The notes under the pieces: generated by a model | Told to the model about the DNA's origin: nothing | What the model saw: only the letters and a program-made list of their open reading frames with translations | The model's database searches: none | Source: Gnetum montanum | Lineage: Eukaryota; Streptophyta; Gnetopsida; Gnetales; Gnetaceae | DNA length: 64,000 nucleotides | Assembly (NCBI GenBank): GCA_015680685.1 | Contig: MNCI01015561.1 | Coordinates: 1,671,712-1,735,711 of the forward strand | Direction: 5' to 3' | Translations under genes and position numbers: made by a program | In this document: positions 12,481-24,600 of the stretch, piece after piece | Layout of the letters: each line of letters begins with the position of its first letter | Numbering within the stretch: the stretch's first letter is position 1

Positions 12481-12499
12481 CATTATCAAGTCCTTCATC

Positions 12500-13200
12500 C
12501 TAGATCTAACAAAATGGCCATGCTACCCAGTTTTTATAAAAACCACTTAAACAGCAAGCCTATTTTACAAACTAAATCTACTAAAGTAAAAATAACTACA
12601 TAACCCTAGACATACATAGACATGGCTAGAATATGAGGCATGATTTATGCAAAATTAAAAAATAACAAGTACATAGGCATAGATCTAAGAAATAGAATAC
12701 ATGAAAAAGCTAGAAAAACCAGTGAGAATGGTGTACCTAGGAAATGTGGTAGTGGAAGTCTTTCCAATCCTTGAACATGGTAGGCATGCTAAGGTTTTAG
12801 CATTGGCATCCACCTCCTCCAACATAGGATTCCTTAAAAGAGCCATTTTTCTGCCCATAATACCAAAAACAAGCCTTGGAATGTGGAAAAAAGTTAGAGT
12901 ACACTAGCAGTAGGACACCAAAAATTGGACTACATTACAATAAGGTACCAATGGATGGACTATAATGGTAGTAGTCCACTAGTGGTTACCAATATGCTAG
13001 CAGCAGTTAGTACATAGTGGCAACGCTATCAAAAACTCACCAATAGGTGGACTATGCTAGCAACAGTTTAGAAACAATTGCTACTACACTAAGCAGGGTA
13101 GTAGGCAACAAACAACAAGAGCAAAGCTCTCAAACCAAGGTGTAGAAGTAAAGAGGTAAGAATAAAGTGCAATTTATGGCAAGTTTCTACAAGTGTTTCG
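12500..13200. other. Non-coding stretch with short ACTATGCTAGCAG motifs
   Basis: AT-rich sequence without coding potential. At 12940-13100 the motif GGACTATGCTAGCAAC and variants recur at irregular spacing. The same motif family forms the 23-bp repeats at 22297-22408 and the palindrome cores of the array to the right. Confidence 0.5.
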
Positions 13201-16200
13201 ACTTAAACCTAGGCATCCAACCCAAAACCCTAGTTTCCTTCTGGCAACTCCACTTCACTTGAGATCAAAATGGAAACTAGGACTACACTAGAGTTGTGCC
13301 AAGCTTTTTTTTTAAAAAAACTTTCTAATGTTAACTAGGCCCCACACTGGATGCTCCACAAATAATGAAAAAGCCATGACTACACTAAGAGTAGTCAATC
13401 TTCAAACTAGACTATGCTGAGAGTACTCAACCTAAGACCATAAAATAATTACAACATCCATCCTATCTCTCCTAGATCCTAACTTATGCATCCTACAAGT
13501 TAAGAATATAACTAATTGTGGCAATTTTTGCGTAAGATACAAAGACTATGCTAAAGGGAGACAAGGACTACGCTAGGACAATGTAGTCCCAACTATTGCT
13601 AGCATAGTCCATAATGAGATGGACTTCCAACAGTTAATCCAACCTCCAGATGCCTCCAAGTTGACCACCCAACCTCACCAAATCCTTGCCAAAACTTCCA
13701 ATAGCATCAAAACTTGATCACAAGTAGTCCAACTCTAACCAAAATTAAACCTTCTCATCAACTATGCTGAGAGAAGTAATGGACTACGCTAGGCCATCAT
13801 ATTCCTAGTTATTTCCCAACATAGTCTAACACTACATCTTGCCTTCTTATAACCCCAAGTAACCCATCTAGTCCATTCAACCTTTAGTTGACCCTGAATC
13901 AACACACTGTTTCACCAAACCCTTGTTTTAACCTCCAGCAAGCCTGAGACATGGGTGATTATAGTTAAGGATGCTACTTTTTCCCTTTTCCCCATGATGA
14001 CACTGGGGAGACCTAGGGACTATGCTAGGCTAATGTAGTCCCAAAGTTTCAGGGTTAGTAGGCATCATATAGACCCTTACTAACCTCCAAAACTACCTTT
14101 CTCAGCGTCCACACCTTGATAAGACCCTTAGTGACCCTAAACTACTAATCGATCAACAAAAAAACCTTAAGAAGATTAATAAAACAAAGTTCCCACATGG
14201 GCCTATGCTGGGGACTAGGAGGACTATGCTAGGCCAATGTAGTCCTAGTGATTGCCTATTGTAGTCCACTCAAAACCCAAGAAACCATCATGTGTGAACT
14301 CCAACTTAGATTCCAAGAACCTCAAAGCATCAAACTAGGTCAAACCTTATCATTTTTTACATTTTCCATGTCATAACTTGGAATACACTAAATGGGAAGC
14401 TGGGACTATGCTTGACCAACATAGTCCCTTCCCAAGGACCAATGTAGTCCCATTAAGACTATCAAAACACACCAAAAACCATAAAAATTGACTCTAGTAA
14501 GCCCTAAAACCCTATTTTAGGCTTATATGGTCATGAGACCTTGTTTTTTTTTCCACTTTGGCATCCATCACATGGACTACATTGAGGGGAGAAGGAGGAC
14601 TATATTGGGCCAATGTAGTCCATGCCTGAGCCTAGTGTAGTCCATCCCAAGTTGGAAAATCCACCAAGAAACCATGAAAAACTGACCTCCAAAAAACCCT
14701 AGAACCTCATTCATAGCTATCTCATAATAAATTCTAAATTTTTCACCATTTTATCCATCATAAACTTGGACTATGCTAGGGGAGATTAGGACTACCTTGG
14801 GCTAACATAGTCCTAGTTCAAGCCCAATGTAGTTCCTTTTAAAAATTATAAAAAATATCAAAACCCATTAAGATTTCCACCTAAAAATCCTAAAATTCCA
14901 TTTGAAGCCTTCCAACAATGAAACCTAAAATTTTTTAAAGTTTTTTTCCTTTCCAACTTAAACTACACTAGCAAGAAAGTAGGACTATGCTAGGCCAACG
15001 TAGTCCCTCTTAAAGCCTAGCATAGTCCCTCAAAAATTATCAAAAACCTATCTTGAGTGATCTAGAATTGTTGTTGACAAGCCCGAGAAGCCTACCCACA
15101 CCTTTGTAACCTAGAAAATTGTATTTTTTTCATGATTTTTGACTACCATAACCTTGACTATGGTGAGGCAAGGTTGGAACTACGTTAAGTCAACATAGTC
15201 CCTCAAAATTGCAAGAAAACTTATTAAAAATCACCTAAGTTCACTACTAATCAACCATAGCACCTTGTTGGAAGCCTTCATCAATCATGGGAACTACTTT
15301 CAACCAACCAAGCCTAGACTACACTAATAGGGAAATGGAACTACACTAGGCCAGCATAGTCCCACCACAAGCCCAATGTAGTCCTCACCATAAACTCCAC
15401 AGTAGGCCAAACATAACCTAGAAAATAGCTTTGTCAACTTCAACACCTTGTCAGGACACATTAAGATCATCAAACCTCACATTTGAGTTGAAATTCATTA
15501 CTTTTGGATCCCCGCATCATGACTACACTGAGGAGGAACTGGGACTGCACTGGGCTAGCATAATCCCTCTCAATCCCTAGCATAGTCCCTACTAAACTAC
15601 TTAAGATGCACCAAAAAGGCATCAAATCCCCTACTAATGAAGCTTGAAACCTCTTCGAAGCCTGACTAACCATGGAACACATTGGTTTTCACAGTTTTTA
15701 ACCTCTAGATCTTGAACTACATTGGAGGAAGTTGGGACTACATTGGACCAATGTAGTCCCTCTCTAGGTCTAGTGTAGTCCATATAAAATTCTTTAAAAA
15801 TTGACCAAAATAACTTAAACTACACTTCTAGGAGTCCCAGAGCCCACCAAAGTCAAATTCAATAATGAAACTTAGTTATTTGGCCTTTCCAATGTGACTA
15901 TGTTGAAGGGAGAACTAGGACTATGTTCGGCTAGCATAGTTCCTATCCAAGCCTAGCATAGTCTACTTGGAAGTAACCAAAACAACTTTAGAACTGCCCA
16001 AATCAACTTTTGAAAAGACTTAGAACCCTACCAGAGCATACCTAAACCCTAGAACCCTGAGAAACAAGCCAAAATTCATTCTTTTTCAACTTTTTCTCAT
16101 ATGGAATCCTTGACTACATTGGGAACTACATGCCCAATGTATTGCCATGGTATCTAGCCATCCAAGGCCCAAACAAGCATGAAAAATAGCAATTTTTGCA

Positions 16201-16900
16201 TCAAAACCCTAGCCAGTGATACCAATAACCCTTAAAGCCCATTTGAACAATTGATTAAGCCCAAAACTAACCAAAAATCATTTTTACTACTAACTATGTT
16301 GAGGAAGCTAGGGACTATGTTGGCCTAGCATAAGCATCGTCCCACTTGGAAGGAAAAATATGGTAATGAAAACTGATAGTAAGCAACTCAAAATGGTCCA
16401 GAATTGATCCAAAATAATCAAAATCTTTCCCCCATAGCCCCCAATTGTAAATTTCACTCTATTTCAACCTTGGGAATTATTCAAAATTAGCCATTCCTTG
16501 TGACTATGTTGGGGCTAGTAGCCCAATGTAGTCACCCCTAGAATTAATATTTTCAACCTTCTAGAAAGCCAAAATGGTGTCAAAACTTTACAATTGTCAA
16601 TACCTACCCCTTGTGCTAGCAATTTAGACCATCAAAAGCTTGAAAATGACCAAATCAAGCCCTCAAAAATGTCCTTGAAGGTTTACTATGCCAAGATAAG
16701 GTAGGACTACACTCGACTAGCGTAGTCACAACAAAAGTACCATTTTTGCTTCAAAATATCTCTAAAATGATCCCCGCATGTGCCCAAACTTTCTTAGCAA
16801 TCCTATAGCCCCATACCATGGCCCGCTAAGGCCTAAAACTAGCAAAATCTAGCCCTATTTAACCAATATCAATCAATTTTTTCCATATGTATTCCATTTT
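13200..16900. repeat. Diverged ~190-bp tandem array with palindromic cores
   Basis: A core close to GGACTATGCTAGG-CCAACGTAGTCC recurs near 14020, 14210, 14395, 14575, 14770, 14965, 15165, 15325, 15520, 15715, 15895, 16105, 16300, 16500 and 16680. Most spacings are 180-200 bp. The two halves of each core are reverse complements, and many units carry a second half-core about 30 bp on. Between cores the sequence is AT-rich and weakly conserved. No coding frame persists; ORF 15470-15682 (minus) is a by-product. The array separates the Tat gag remnant (minus) from the Tat pol (plus). Confidence 0.85.
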
Positions 16901-17214
16901 CACGTATTTAACCTTGTTTTGCATTGTTGATCTTCTTTCTCATCAGTTGACTTCATACGACCTTCATATAACTTCCTATTTTGCCATGTTCACATTTTTT
17001 TTCTCTTATGACCTTTGATTGACCTTATATGGCCTTTGTTTAATCCCATTGGTCATTATTTACCTATTATAGCCTTGGTTAACCTTGTTTTCATTTTTGT
17101 TTGTCAATGGAATAGTATATGCTTACATGTTTACTAAATCATTTTAGCATTTTTTTCCCATTTTTACCTAGGTGGAACTTAATGTGCTTATGGTTAATAT
17201 GTAGGATTGAAGTA

Positions 17215-18490
17215 TGGACACTTGGAAGCAAATTGCCTTGCCTTTGAGCCTAAGTGGGCCCCATGGTGATGTTGAACAATATATCAATCTTAATTATCTA
17301 GATCTTGAGCCTAAGAGTCTTGTCAACCACATAGCCTTAATTGAAAAACCTCTAGAGTGGCCTGAAAACCTAGTTAAAACCCTTGATTTATAGGCTAGTG
17401 ACATTACTAAAGACTCTCTAGTTGAAGTTCCTATCACAACACATAGTGGTAAGGAGAAAACCATTAAACTAAGTTCCTCACTGAAACCTCAATAGGCTCA
17501 AGACATCACTAAGACCCTACAAGATAACATTAAGGCCTTTTCCTGGTCATATGAAGATATGCTAGGTTTAGATCCACGACTAGTCTAGCACAACATCATA
17601 CTTAATACTAGCATTAGACTAGTTAAGTAGAAAGTGTGTAAGATTAGACCAAATTTGACTTTGGCATTTCATGATGAACTCACAAAGCTATACCAAGCTA
17701 GTTTCATTAGAGCTATTGACTATGCAAACTAGGTATCCAACATAGTGGTAGTCCATAAGAAAAATTAGAGTATTCATATTTGCATTGATTTCCCAGTCCT
17801 AAATAAGGCAACCATTAAGGATGACTTTCCTTTTCCTAATATTGATCAACTCATTGATACTACGACTAGGCATGTCGTATTATCCTTTATGGATGGGTTC
17901 TCAAGATACAACCAAATTATAATCAACCTAGAGCATCAACTTAGCATGACCTTCATAACCTCTTGGGGTACCTTTTGCTACATTATGATGTCTTTTGGCT
18001 TTAAGAACATAGGAGCAACCTATCAAAGATTCATGACATATATCTTCAGTGACTACATGTTAGGATTGCTCAATTGAACATAGGAGAAACCTATCAAAGA
18101 TTCTACATGTTAGGATTTCTCAACAATTACATAGATGATATAGCCATTAAGTCCAAAGTGGCCAGTGACCATGCTAGTGACCTACACCTTGTGCTTAAAT
18201 GATGCCTTAAGTTCGAACTTAGACTTAACCCTAAGAAGTGTGTCTTTGGTGTCAAAATTAATAAGATGCTTGGCTATTTAGTATCAAAAGTATGGATACA
18301 TGTCGATCCTAATAAGGTTAAGGCCATCTCCAACTTGGTAGCACCACCTAACCTCAAGGAGCTTTGGGGACTACAAGGTATATTACAATTTATTCATAGG
18401 TTCATCACTAGGCTTAATAATAAGTTACAACCCATGCAACACTTCACTTTCAATGGAAGGCTCAATGCCAAGAAGCCTTTAAAAACCTTA
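17215..18490 (+). pseudogene. Tat pol 1: N-terminal domain and reverse transcriptase
   Basis: The opening section contains YLDLEPKSLVNHIALIEKP and the junction motif AFSWSYEDMLGLDPRLV, typical of Tat. RT continues with ICIDFPVLNKATIKDDFPFP, FMDGFSRYNQI, WGTFCYIMMSFGFKN and the polymerase site NYIDDIAIKS (about 18125-18150). The thumb side shows LGYLVSK and VDPNKVKAI. Stops fall after LDPRLV, LVK and elsewhere. A local duplication at about 18006-18120 disrupts the palm domain. Confidence 0.88.
18006..18120 (+). repeat. Local duplication inside Tat RT 1
   Basis: ACATAGGAGCAACCTATC ... ACATGTTAGGATTGCTCAA is repeated at once as ACATAGGAGAAACCTATC ... ACATGTTAGGATTTCTCAA, the second copy lacking about 20 internal bases. 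It introduces a stop after GLLN. It is a tandem slip or repair scar that arose after the element became inactive. Confidence 0.8.
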
Positions 18491-19400
18491 CATAAGAGTT
18501 AGCACAACTACTGACAATCTACCCTTCATAAGAGGGTAAATCATTTTATATCTACCTTACCATCTCTTACACATCCATTGCTTCTCTACTCTGTGAAAAA
18601 TATGATGATGAAGTAGAGATGCAGAATATTACCTTAGCCATGCATTAGTTACCCATGAGACTAGATATTCTAAAGTGGAGAAGTATTATCTAGCATTGGT
18701 CTTCTCATTGAAAAAGTGGATACACTACCTCTTTAGGAGCTAGGTCAACGTCATTTGCAAAGATAACATACTTAGATCTCTCACAACCAATATCTATGAG
18801 AGTAGTTGTATGTCTTAATGGAAAGCCATAAAAATAGAGTTTGACCTTCATTATGTCTCTCAGTCCTCAACAAAAGGTCAAGCTATAGTCATACAACTTA
18901 CTGTTTCACCTATTGACGATCAAGCAACTATAGATCCTGAGTTTCCTGATGAACATCTCAACACTATTAGGCAAGTGCCTGAGGGTTATGCAATAGTCAT
19001 GCACTTTGACAGAGCTTCAACTACCCATGGGGCCAATGCCACTACCATCATAACATTCCCATCTACTAAAATTTGATCATTTTCCTATTGTTTTTAGTTT
19101 TCATGCACCAATAACTTAGTGGAGCATGAGGGTTTAATTAGAGGGATCATGGTAGCTCATAACCTAGGAATTAAGAGTTTCATGATCAAGGGTGACTCAC
19201 AACTTGTGTTTTACCAAGTAACCAAGGTTTACACATCTAAAGCTAAACATTTACAACCTTACTATGACTTAGGGAAGCAACTCTTACAAAAATTTATAGA
19301 TACGAATATCCAACACATATCCTAGAATGAAAACACTATATCTGATGCCATCACAATGCTAGCCCTTAGTGTTTCACCAAATGTGTTTAGCAAGTTATCC
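18491..19400 (+). pseudogene. Tat pol 1: RNase H and second (plant-type) RNase H
   Basis: The first RNase H (about 18500-18900) is strongly decayed; the connection carries Y-SSTKGQAIVIQLTVSP-like remnants. The second, characteristic of Tat elements, contains HFDRASTTHGANATTII, then EHEGLIRGIMVAHNLGIKSF and KGDSQLVFYQV, keeping the Glu and Asp of the RNase H active site. ORF 19119-19325 covers its best part. Two RNase H domains in a row are the main evidence for Tat. Confidence 0.82.
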
Positions 19401-20701
19401 ACCTTAACTGTGAATTGTGCTACATCCATCACATAGATTCCTTTGTGGCCATAGTTCATAATACTCCTACAAGAGAGTGGTACGACAATATCAATTTTTA
19501 CCTTATGCATGGTGAATCTTCACAAGGCTTGACTGCCACTCAAAAGGACATTGTACATAAATGATCAAAACAATATGTCATTGTAGATGATAACACATTA
19601 TGTTGACAATCCTATAATAGCATATTGTTAAAGTGATTGGGTAGAGCCAAAGGCAGAATAGTCCTAGAGTAAGTTCATGAGGGTGTTTGTGGTGGACATA
19701 TAGGACCTAGAGTCATGGCCATTAAGATTAGATGATTAGGTTGCTATTGGCCTTATATGAAAAACAACTACCTACAAAAGGTTAAAACCTATGACACAAT
19801 CCAATGGCATAGTAACCTTATACATGTACCACCAACTAAGTTATGCACTACTCATATCACTTGGTCATTCGAATGCTGGCAGTTGGATATCATTAGACCT
19901 ATAATCCCTAAGTACTCTATAGGGCATAGCTTCATCATTATCACAACTAAATAATTTACCAAGTGGGTTGAGGCCATTCCCTTGAGGAAGACTACATCTA
20001 AACAAGTCTATAAATTTATATTAACAACATAGTGGCCTGTTTTGGCATACCTATGACCATATTCATAGATAATGAACCAAAGTTTTGTAGTCAAGAGATG
20101 GAAAATTTTTATTATGACCTAGGCATTAAGCACTATTTCTCATCACCTTATTATAGTCAAAGCAAGCAACAAGGCCACCATCAACTTTCTTTAAAAGATG
20201 CTCAACAATAGTAGGCACAAATGGCATGAACGGCTTGTCCATGCACTCTAGGCCTACAGAACAATATATTGTACCATAATAGGGGTAACCCCTTATAGCT
20301 TGATTTATGATTCTAAAGCTATTTCACCTCTTGAATTATAGGTATCGTCACTCTTAGTGGCCTTATCTAACTTCATCAATTATAAGCAACACAAGGAGTT
20401 ATATACCATGGACCTAGACTTAGTAAAGGAGTAGTGTGTGTGAATGCTTGCTCACATTAAACGATACCAAGAGAGGCAGAAATGGCAACGCCATCATAAC
20501 TTGGGCAAGTGCAAGATCAAGGAAGGAGACCTAGTTCTTAAGGTCATTTGTGAGCATGCAAACAAATTCTTAGCCAACTGGGAAGGATCCTTCTTGATCA
20601 CCAAGGCCTATAGCAACAGGGCCTACCAAATAGAAAACATGGATGGGAATGAGCTGGCTAATCCAGTCAATCATTCCTATCTCAAATCATACTACATGTA
20701 G
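19401..20701 (+). pseudogene. Tat pol 1: integrase and C-terminal tail
   Basis: The zinc-binding part is weak (EGVCGGHIG near 19680). The core shows CWQLDIIRPI (first Asp) and FIDNEPKFCS (second Asp); the third region (YYSQSKQQGHHQ) has no recognisable catalytic Glu. The tail at 20444-20701 reads IKEGDLVLKVI, FLANWEGSFLITKAYS and NPVNHSYLKSYY, the standard Tat ending without a chromodomain. Stops are frequent. Confidence 0.85.
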
Positions 20702-20767
20702 CCTATAGTAGCCATGATATTGACAGCCATCAGCAAGAGAGCCTAATCTCATCAATCTACTAGGATC

Positions 20768-20854
20768 TTAAATTGGCATTGTAGCCTACTGAGGCTTTAA
20801 ACTAGCAATGTAGCCTAACAAGGCCTTCAATTGGAAACATGTAACCTTGAGTAG
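20768..20854 (+). repeat. Three 29-bp tandem repeats after Tat pol 1
   Basis: Units at 20768, 20797 and 20826, the first two exactly 29 bp, core TTAAACTAGCAATGTAGCCT. They are the reverse-complement family of the units at 7824-7968, so both outer ends of the 7.8-20.9 kb block carry the same Tat 3' repeat in inverted orientation. Confidence 0.85.
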
Positions 20855-22296
20855 CCAAATTTACTAAACCATCCTTTGTGGCCTAATATATCCCATTGTA
20901 ACAACATGATTTATTTCTCTAGTTTTCTAGTTCTCTTGGAGTTGTGTTTGCAAGATGAAGCCTAGAGGCATCACAAGGGTACAACTCATCATGGCAACAA
21001 GCCACCACATGACCTTGATGTGCAAGATTCAATGAATTTGTCCTATCATACCAAGAGTGCTTGTTCCACATTGTTTTCTTTGAGTAAAACCTCATGGCCT
21101 GAATATAACCTTCCATACCTTAAGTAACAATGTTGACCTATGCTGACACTCATGCATCATGGCCATATGACATCCTTTCATTATGCTCCACCTCCAAGTC
21201 CACTTGAATGTAACACATCTTGTTCAGTCGGAAAATGCTAAGTCCATTGAGCATAACACACCTCATTCGATGGAAAAACCCCAAGTCTGTTGAGTGTAAC
21301 ATAACTCACTCAATGGAAAAACCACATGAAAATCAACCTTGGCAAAGAGCATATTGCCAAGTGACCAAACCTTGGAGTGAAGTGTTGGTTCCTCAAATGA
21401 ATTTGCTAAGAAAACCACATTTCTAAACATGAAGTACAGAGTTTGAACCATTTCACCAATATTTGTTAAGCCCTTATGACCATTTCTTCATGACCTCATT
21501 ACCATTTCATCACCATAGCCTTACTCCATCATCATGAGCACTCTTGAGCATGATTCAATACTACTAATTCAAGTACAAAGAAAAGATGTTGGTGATGGAC
21601 CTATGGTGGTGTTTTGTATTATTTGTTAATTTCTCTCATGTTAATCCTCTAGACGTCAACAAAAAGCAACCAGTGAAACACCATCAAAATTCATTTTGCA
21701 AATCCCACTTTTCAACTTGAGGCAAAATTTCATTGTAAATGTAAGATATGTAGTACATAAGCTACAATCTTGCATATTTCAACTTCTTAGGGCTAAAACA
21801 TGCTTCAAAAGTTTTTATTTCCTTGCTTCTTGAGTGAAGAAATAGATACCTAATGTCTATATCTGAGCTTGGGAAGGTGCAAAATGCCTTGGGAATGGCT
21901 AAAATTAGCCCTCCCATGGGTTTTTGTAGGGGTATAGCCCCAACTACACTTGAACCATTTTCAGTAGGCTTAGTAGCTTTAGTAGGCTCAATAGTTACAG
22001 TAGTTATAGTAGCTACAGTAGTCAACATAGTCACCACCAAGACTCAACAGAAGTGCAACTTTGGAATTATTGGGATGGCCATTTCTTGAACAACATCATC
22101 CCAAGGTAACAATGATTAGCACAAATAGCACTTTCCACAATAGGTTCCATCATTTCTACACTTTCCATCCATATTTTCATGTGCCACCACTTTTTCCATT
22201 TCCAAAGCCTTCAACATAGTCACAAAGGCATGTTTACTACTTATAGTAAATGGATGGGTTTTATGGGTGTAGTCCATTCTAGATTTACCACAAATA
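20855..22296. other. Non-coding Tat-flanking sequence with 43-44-bp repeats
   Basis: At 21196-21325 three units of 44, 43 and 43 bp start AAGTCCATTGAGCATAACAC or a variant. At 21967-22035 short TAGTAGCTTTAG/TACAGTAG words alternate. The position after pol suggests 3' UTR or LTR, but no LTR pair was found. Confidence 0.5.
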
Positions 22297-22408
22297 CCAA
22301 CTACGCTAGCAGTAGATAACCAACTATGTTGATAGAAGATGACCAACTATGCTGATAGTAGATGGCAATTACACTATCAGTAAATGGCAACTATGCTAGT
22401 AGGTAATC
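22297..22408. repeat. Five 22-23-bp tandem repeats
   Basis: Units start at 22297, 22320, 22343, 22366 and 22388, consensus CCAACTATGCTGATAGTAGA. The motif family matches that at 12940-13100 and the cores of the 190-bp array, pointing to related Tat non-coding sequence on both sides of pol 1. Confidence 0.8.
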
Positions 22409-23479
22409 ATTGACCACTACCAGTAGAGCCAAAGCATCACCAACGTAGTCATACAAGTTCATTTACTATTTCTAGTAAATGGATGGGTCTTGATACTTTT
22501 CACAAATGGAAACTATGTTGATAGTAGTTGATGGACTATGCTGGTAGTAGTAACCATTGTAACCCACAATAAATGCTAATCTATCAGTAATCAATGGTAA
22601 TCCCAAAAATGGCATGTTGCATCCTATACTACTAATTTCTATAAAAGCCCAATGTTAACACAATTTCTAGATTTCAAATTTTGGCATGTTGCATCCTATA
22701 CTGCAATTCTAAATTTTGGTATTTTTGGAATCCAATACAACAATTTAGAACACTTTGCATTCCAAGCACTTTCCCCAGTTTCAGTATCCATGTCCATTAC
22801 CCATCAAACCCTTTACAACCCCACTACATTTTTAGTAGCAGAAACTGACACTACACTAGGTGTAAACACCCCCATGTAATTGTCATTTTTGTAAAAGTGC
22901 AGACCCTGTCCCATTTCCATCTCTATTGGAAGCCATTAAAATCCATTGCAGTTGTTACATCTTTATATAGTGGTGTCACTTGGTGGTAGAAACTAGAACT
23001 ACGCAAGGCACAGAGACTCTCACATACTTTCCATTTCTCCAAACATGCAATGCAAATCCCATTACCACATAGCAGATTTAGTAAAAACTAATAGAAAGTT
23101 GTAGTAGGCTAAAACTAGGAAGAAACCAAATCATGAAGGTAGCCTTCTCTAATGGACTTTAGGCTTCAACAAGTAACTTACTGTGTCCTTGGCACAAACT
23201 TGTACACCATGAACTCAATGTTTATTTATATTCTTTTATAAATTTGATAGTTCATGTTGTGCAAATTTTAATTTTTGTTTCTATTTCTACATTTATTTTT
23301 GTAATGGTAATTCCATTTTCCATTTCCATTCTCAGTAGGCCATTTTTGTCTATGTTTTCAATAGGCCATTTCTATCTACGTTGTTATTTATGTTCACAAT
23401 TTTCAAACCATTCCTGTTTGACATTCCATAAGTCCCTAGGTGATTGACAAGACTGCCCAAGGCACCAAAAATCCCATTT
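22409..23479. other. Non-coding, no gene seen
   Basis: AT-rich sequence with scattered ACTATGTTGATAG motifs up to about 22560 and pyrimidine-rich CATTTCCATTT words (23270-23400). ORFs here are short and unrelated to known domains. Confidence 0.4.
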
Positions 23480-23790
23480 TTACAAAGGCCCTTGGGATTT
23501 AAGGTTAAGACTATTCCAATTCTTGGATCTTTCAATTTTCCCCTTTCTAGCAACCAAGATTTTTGGCACCAATAGGTGTATGAGCTTGTACTCCCTTTTT
23601 ACCTCTACTTTCATCCACGGAGTCAGCATGCTAGCCTTAATTTTGGCACAAATGTAGCTATAGTGATCTTCATTTATCACCAAGAACCCAAGACTTTCCA
23701 CATAAGTTGCAAGGATTGCCTACATTTAGCCACGGTGGGGTCTTTAGGGTCATAGACCCTCATGGCCTATTAACCAGACATGTTGTCAAT
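23480..23790 (-). pseudogene. Second Tat gag N-terminus, truncated
   Basis: MRVYDPKDPTVAKC and related blocks match the first Tat gag N-terminus at 11580-11790 on the same strand, and the plus-strand wording (for example CATAGACCCTCATGGCCTATT) is nearly the same in both. The rest of gag is missing to the left. It stands head-to-head with Tat pol 2 (27150), repeating the arrangement of gag 1 and pol 1. Confidence 0.72.
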
Positions 23791-24600
23791 AAAGTTAAAG
23801 GGCAAGATGGTTGATTTTTTGAACAACATGGTGAAAAAGTGCTTAAAATGGCTTTAAAAAGTTATGAAAAGTTGAAAAGAGTGCAAATTATAGTAAGTGG
23901 AATTTAAACATGGCTAAAAACATGTCACTGTCTATAAATAGTAAGTGGTTGTCAAAGGAGGTATACCCCTTTTACTAAAAATGGCAAACAATGGGCATCA
24001 AACCCTAATCACATTGAGCTAGCAACTACACTAACTTTGGAAGAGAAAAGGAGGAAGAAAGCGAGTAAGATGGGAAGATCTCATACCTTTCTTGGCAACA
24101 TTGAAGGAAGGGGGCTTACTTTTTTGGAAAGTGGGCCTTTATTGCTAAAAAGGAAGTAGAAGTGGGTTTCAACAAGGTTATCAATGCTGAGAAGGGAGAA
24201 CTTTGCTAGCAAAAGGAGAATGTTTTCAACAGTGCATTAATGCTAGTTTTGGCTCTAAAATTCATAGCAAGTTTTGTAAAAATCTAAAATCCAGACACCT
24301 ACAACTTCCATGCTAAGGTTTCCATTGCAAGGGTATGAATGACAACATTGGTTGTTGTGAAGATTCAAAGGGTTTTAATGAAAAAATTATAGATTTTAAG
24401 ATGATATGCAATGTTGGCAATGATGCACGTAGGATTTGATGCAAAAATTGGGCAAAGGCCCTTCTTCTAGCACTAGAAAAATTGTAGTGAGTAAAAATCT
24501 TGATTGCTAGAGGAACTGAGGAATTCATAGTGCACATAGCTTTTGACCCTAGATCCCAAGGGCCTCCACAAAATATAGGATCTAAGGTACCCTAGAGGAT
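23791..24600 (-). other. Leader-like sequence of the second Tat gag
   Basis: AGTAAGTGGTTG, a TATACCCCTTTTACTAAAAA block and a purine-rich run (24040-24080) match the duplicated leader at 11920-12480. No coding potential. Confidence 0.5.

Larger units (their letters stand above)
7824..12500 (-). mobile_element. Tat-lineage gag-protease remnant without RT
   Basis: On the minus strand: a duplicated leader (about 11920-12480), gag, protease, an A-rich junction (7990-8200) and 29-bp repeats. RT, RNase H and integrase are missing where they should follow protease. LTR boundaries could not be fixed. It is either a non-autonomous element or half of a rearranged one; the matching pol half stands head-to-head on the plus strand at 17215. 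Confidence 0.7.
17215..20701 (+). mobile_element. Tat-lineage pol remnant 1
   Basis: Pol N-terminus, RT, RNase H, second RNase H, integrase and a C-terminal tail in Tat order, without gag or protease upstream. A possible Met opens the frame at 17215 (MDTWKQIALPLSP), about 45 bases after a polypyrimidine run ending in CTAG that resembles a splice acceptor. It is riddled with stops. The 29-bp repeats at 20768-20854 follow. LTRs were not identified. Confidence 0.85.

Noticed and set aside
15470-15682. Minus-strand ORF in the 190-bp array
   Set aside because: The frame reflects the repeat unit; other units have stops in the same frame.
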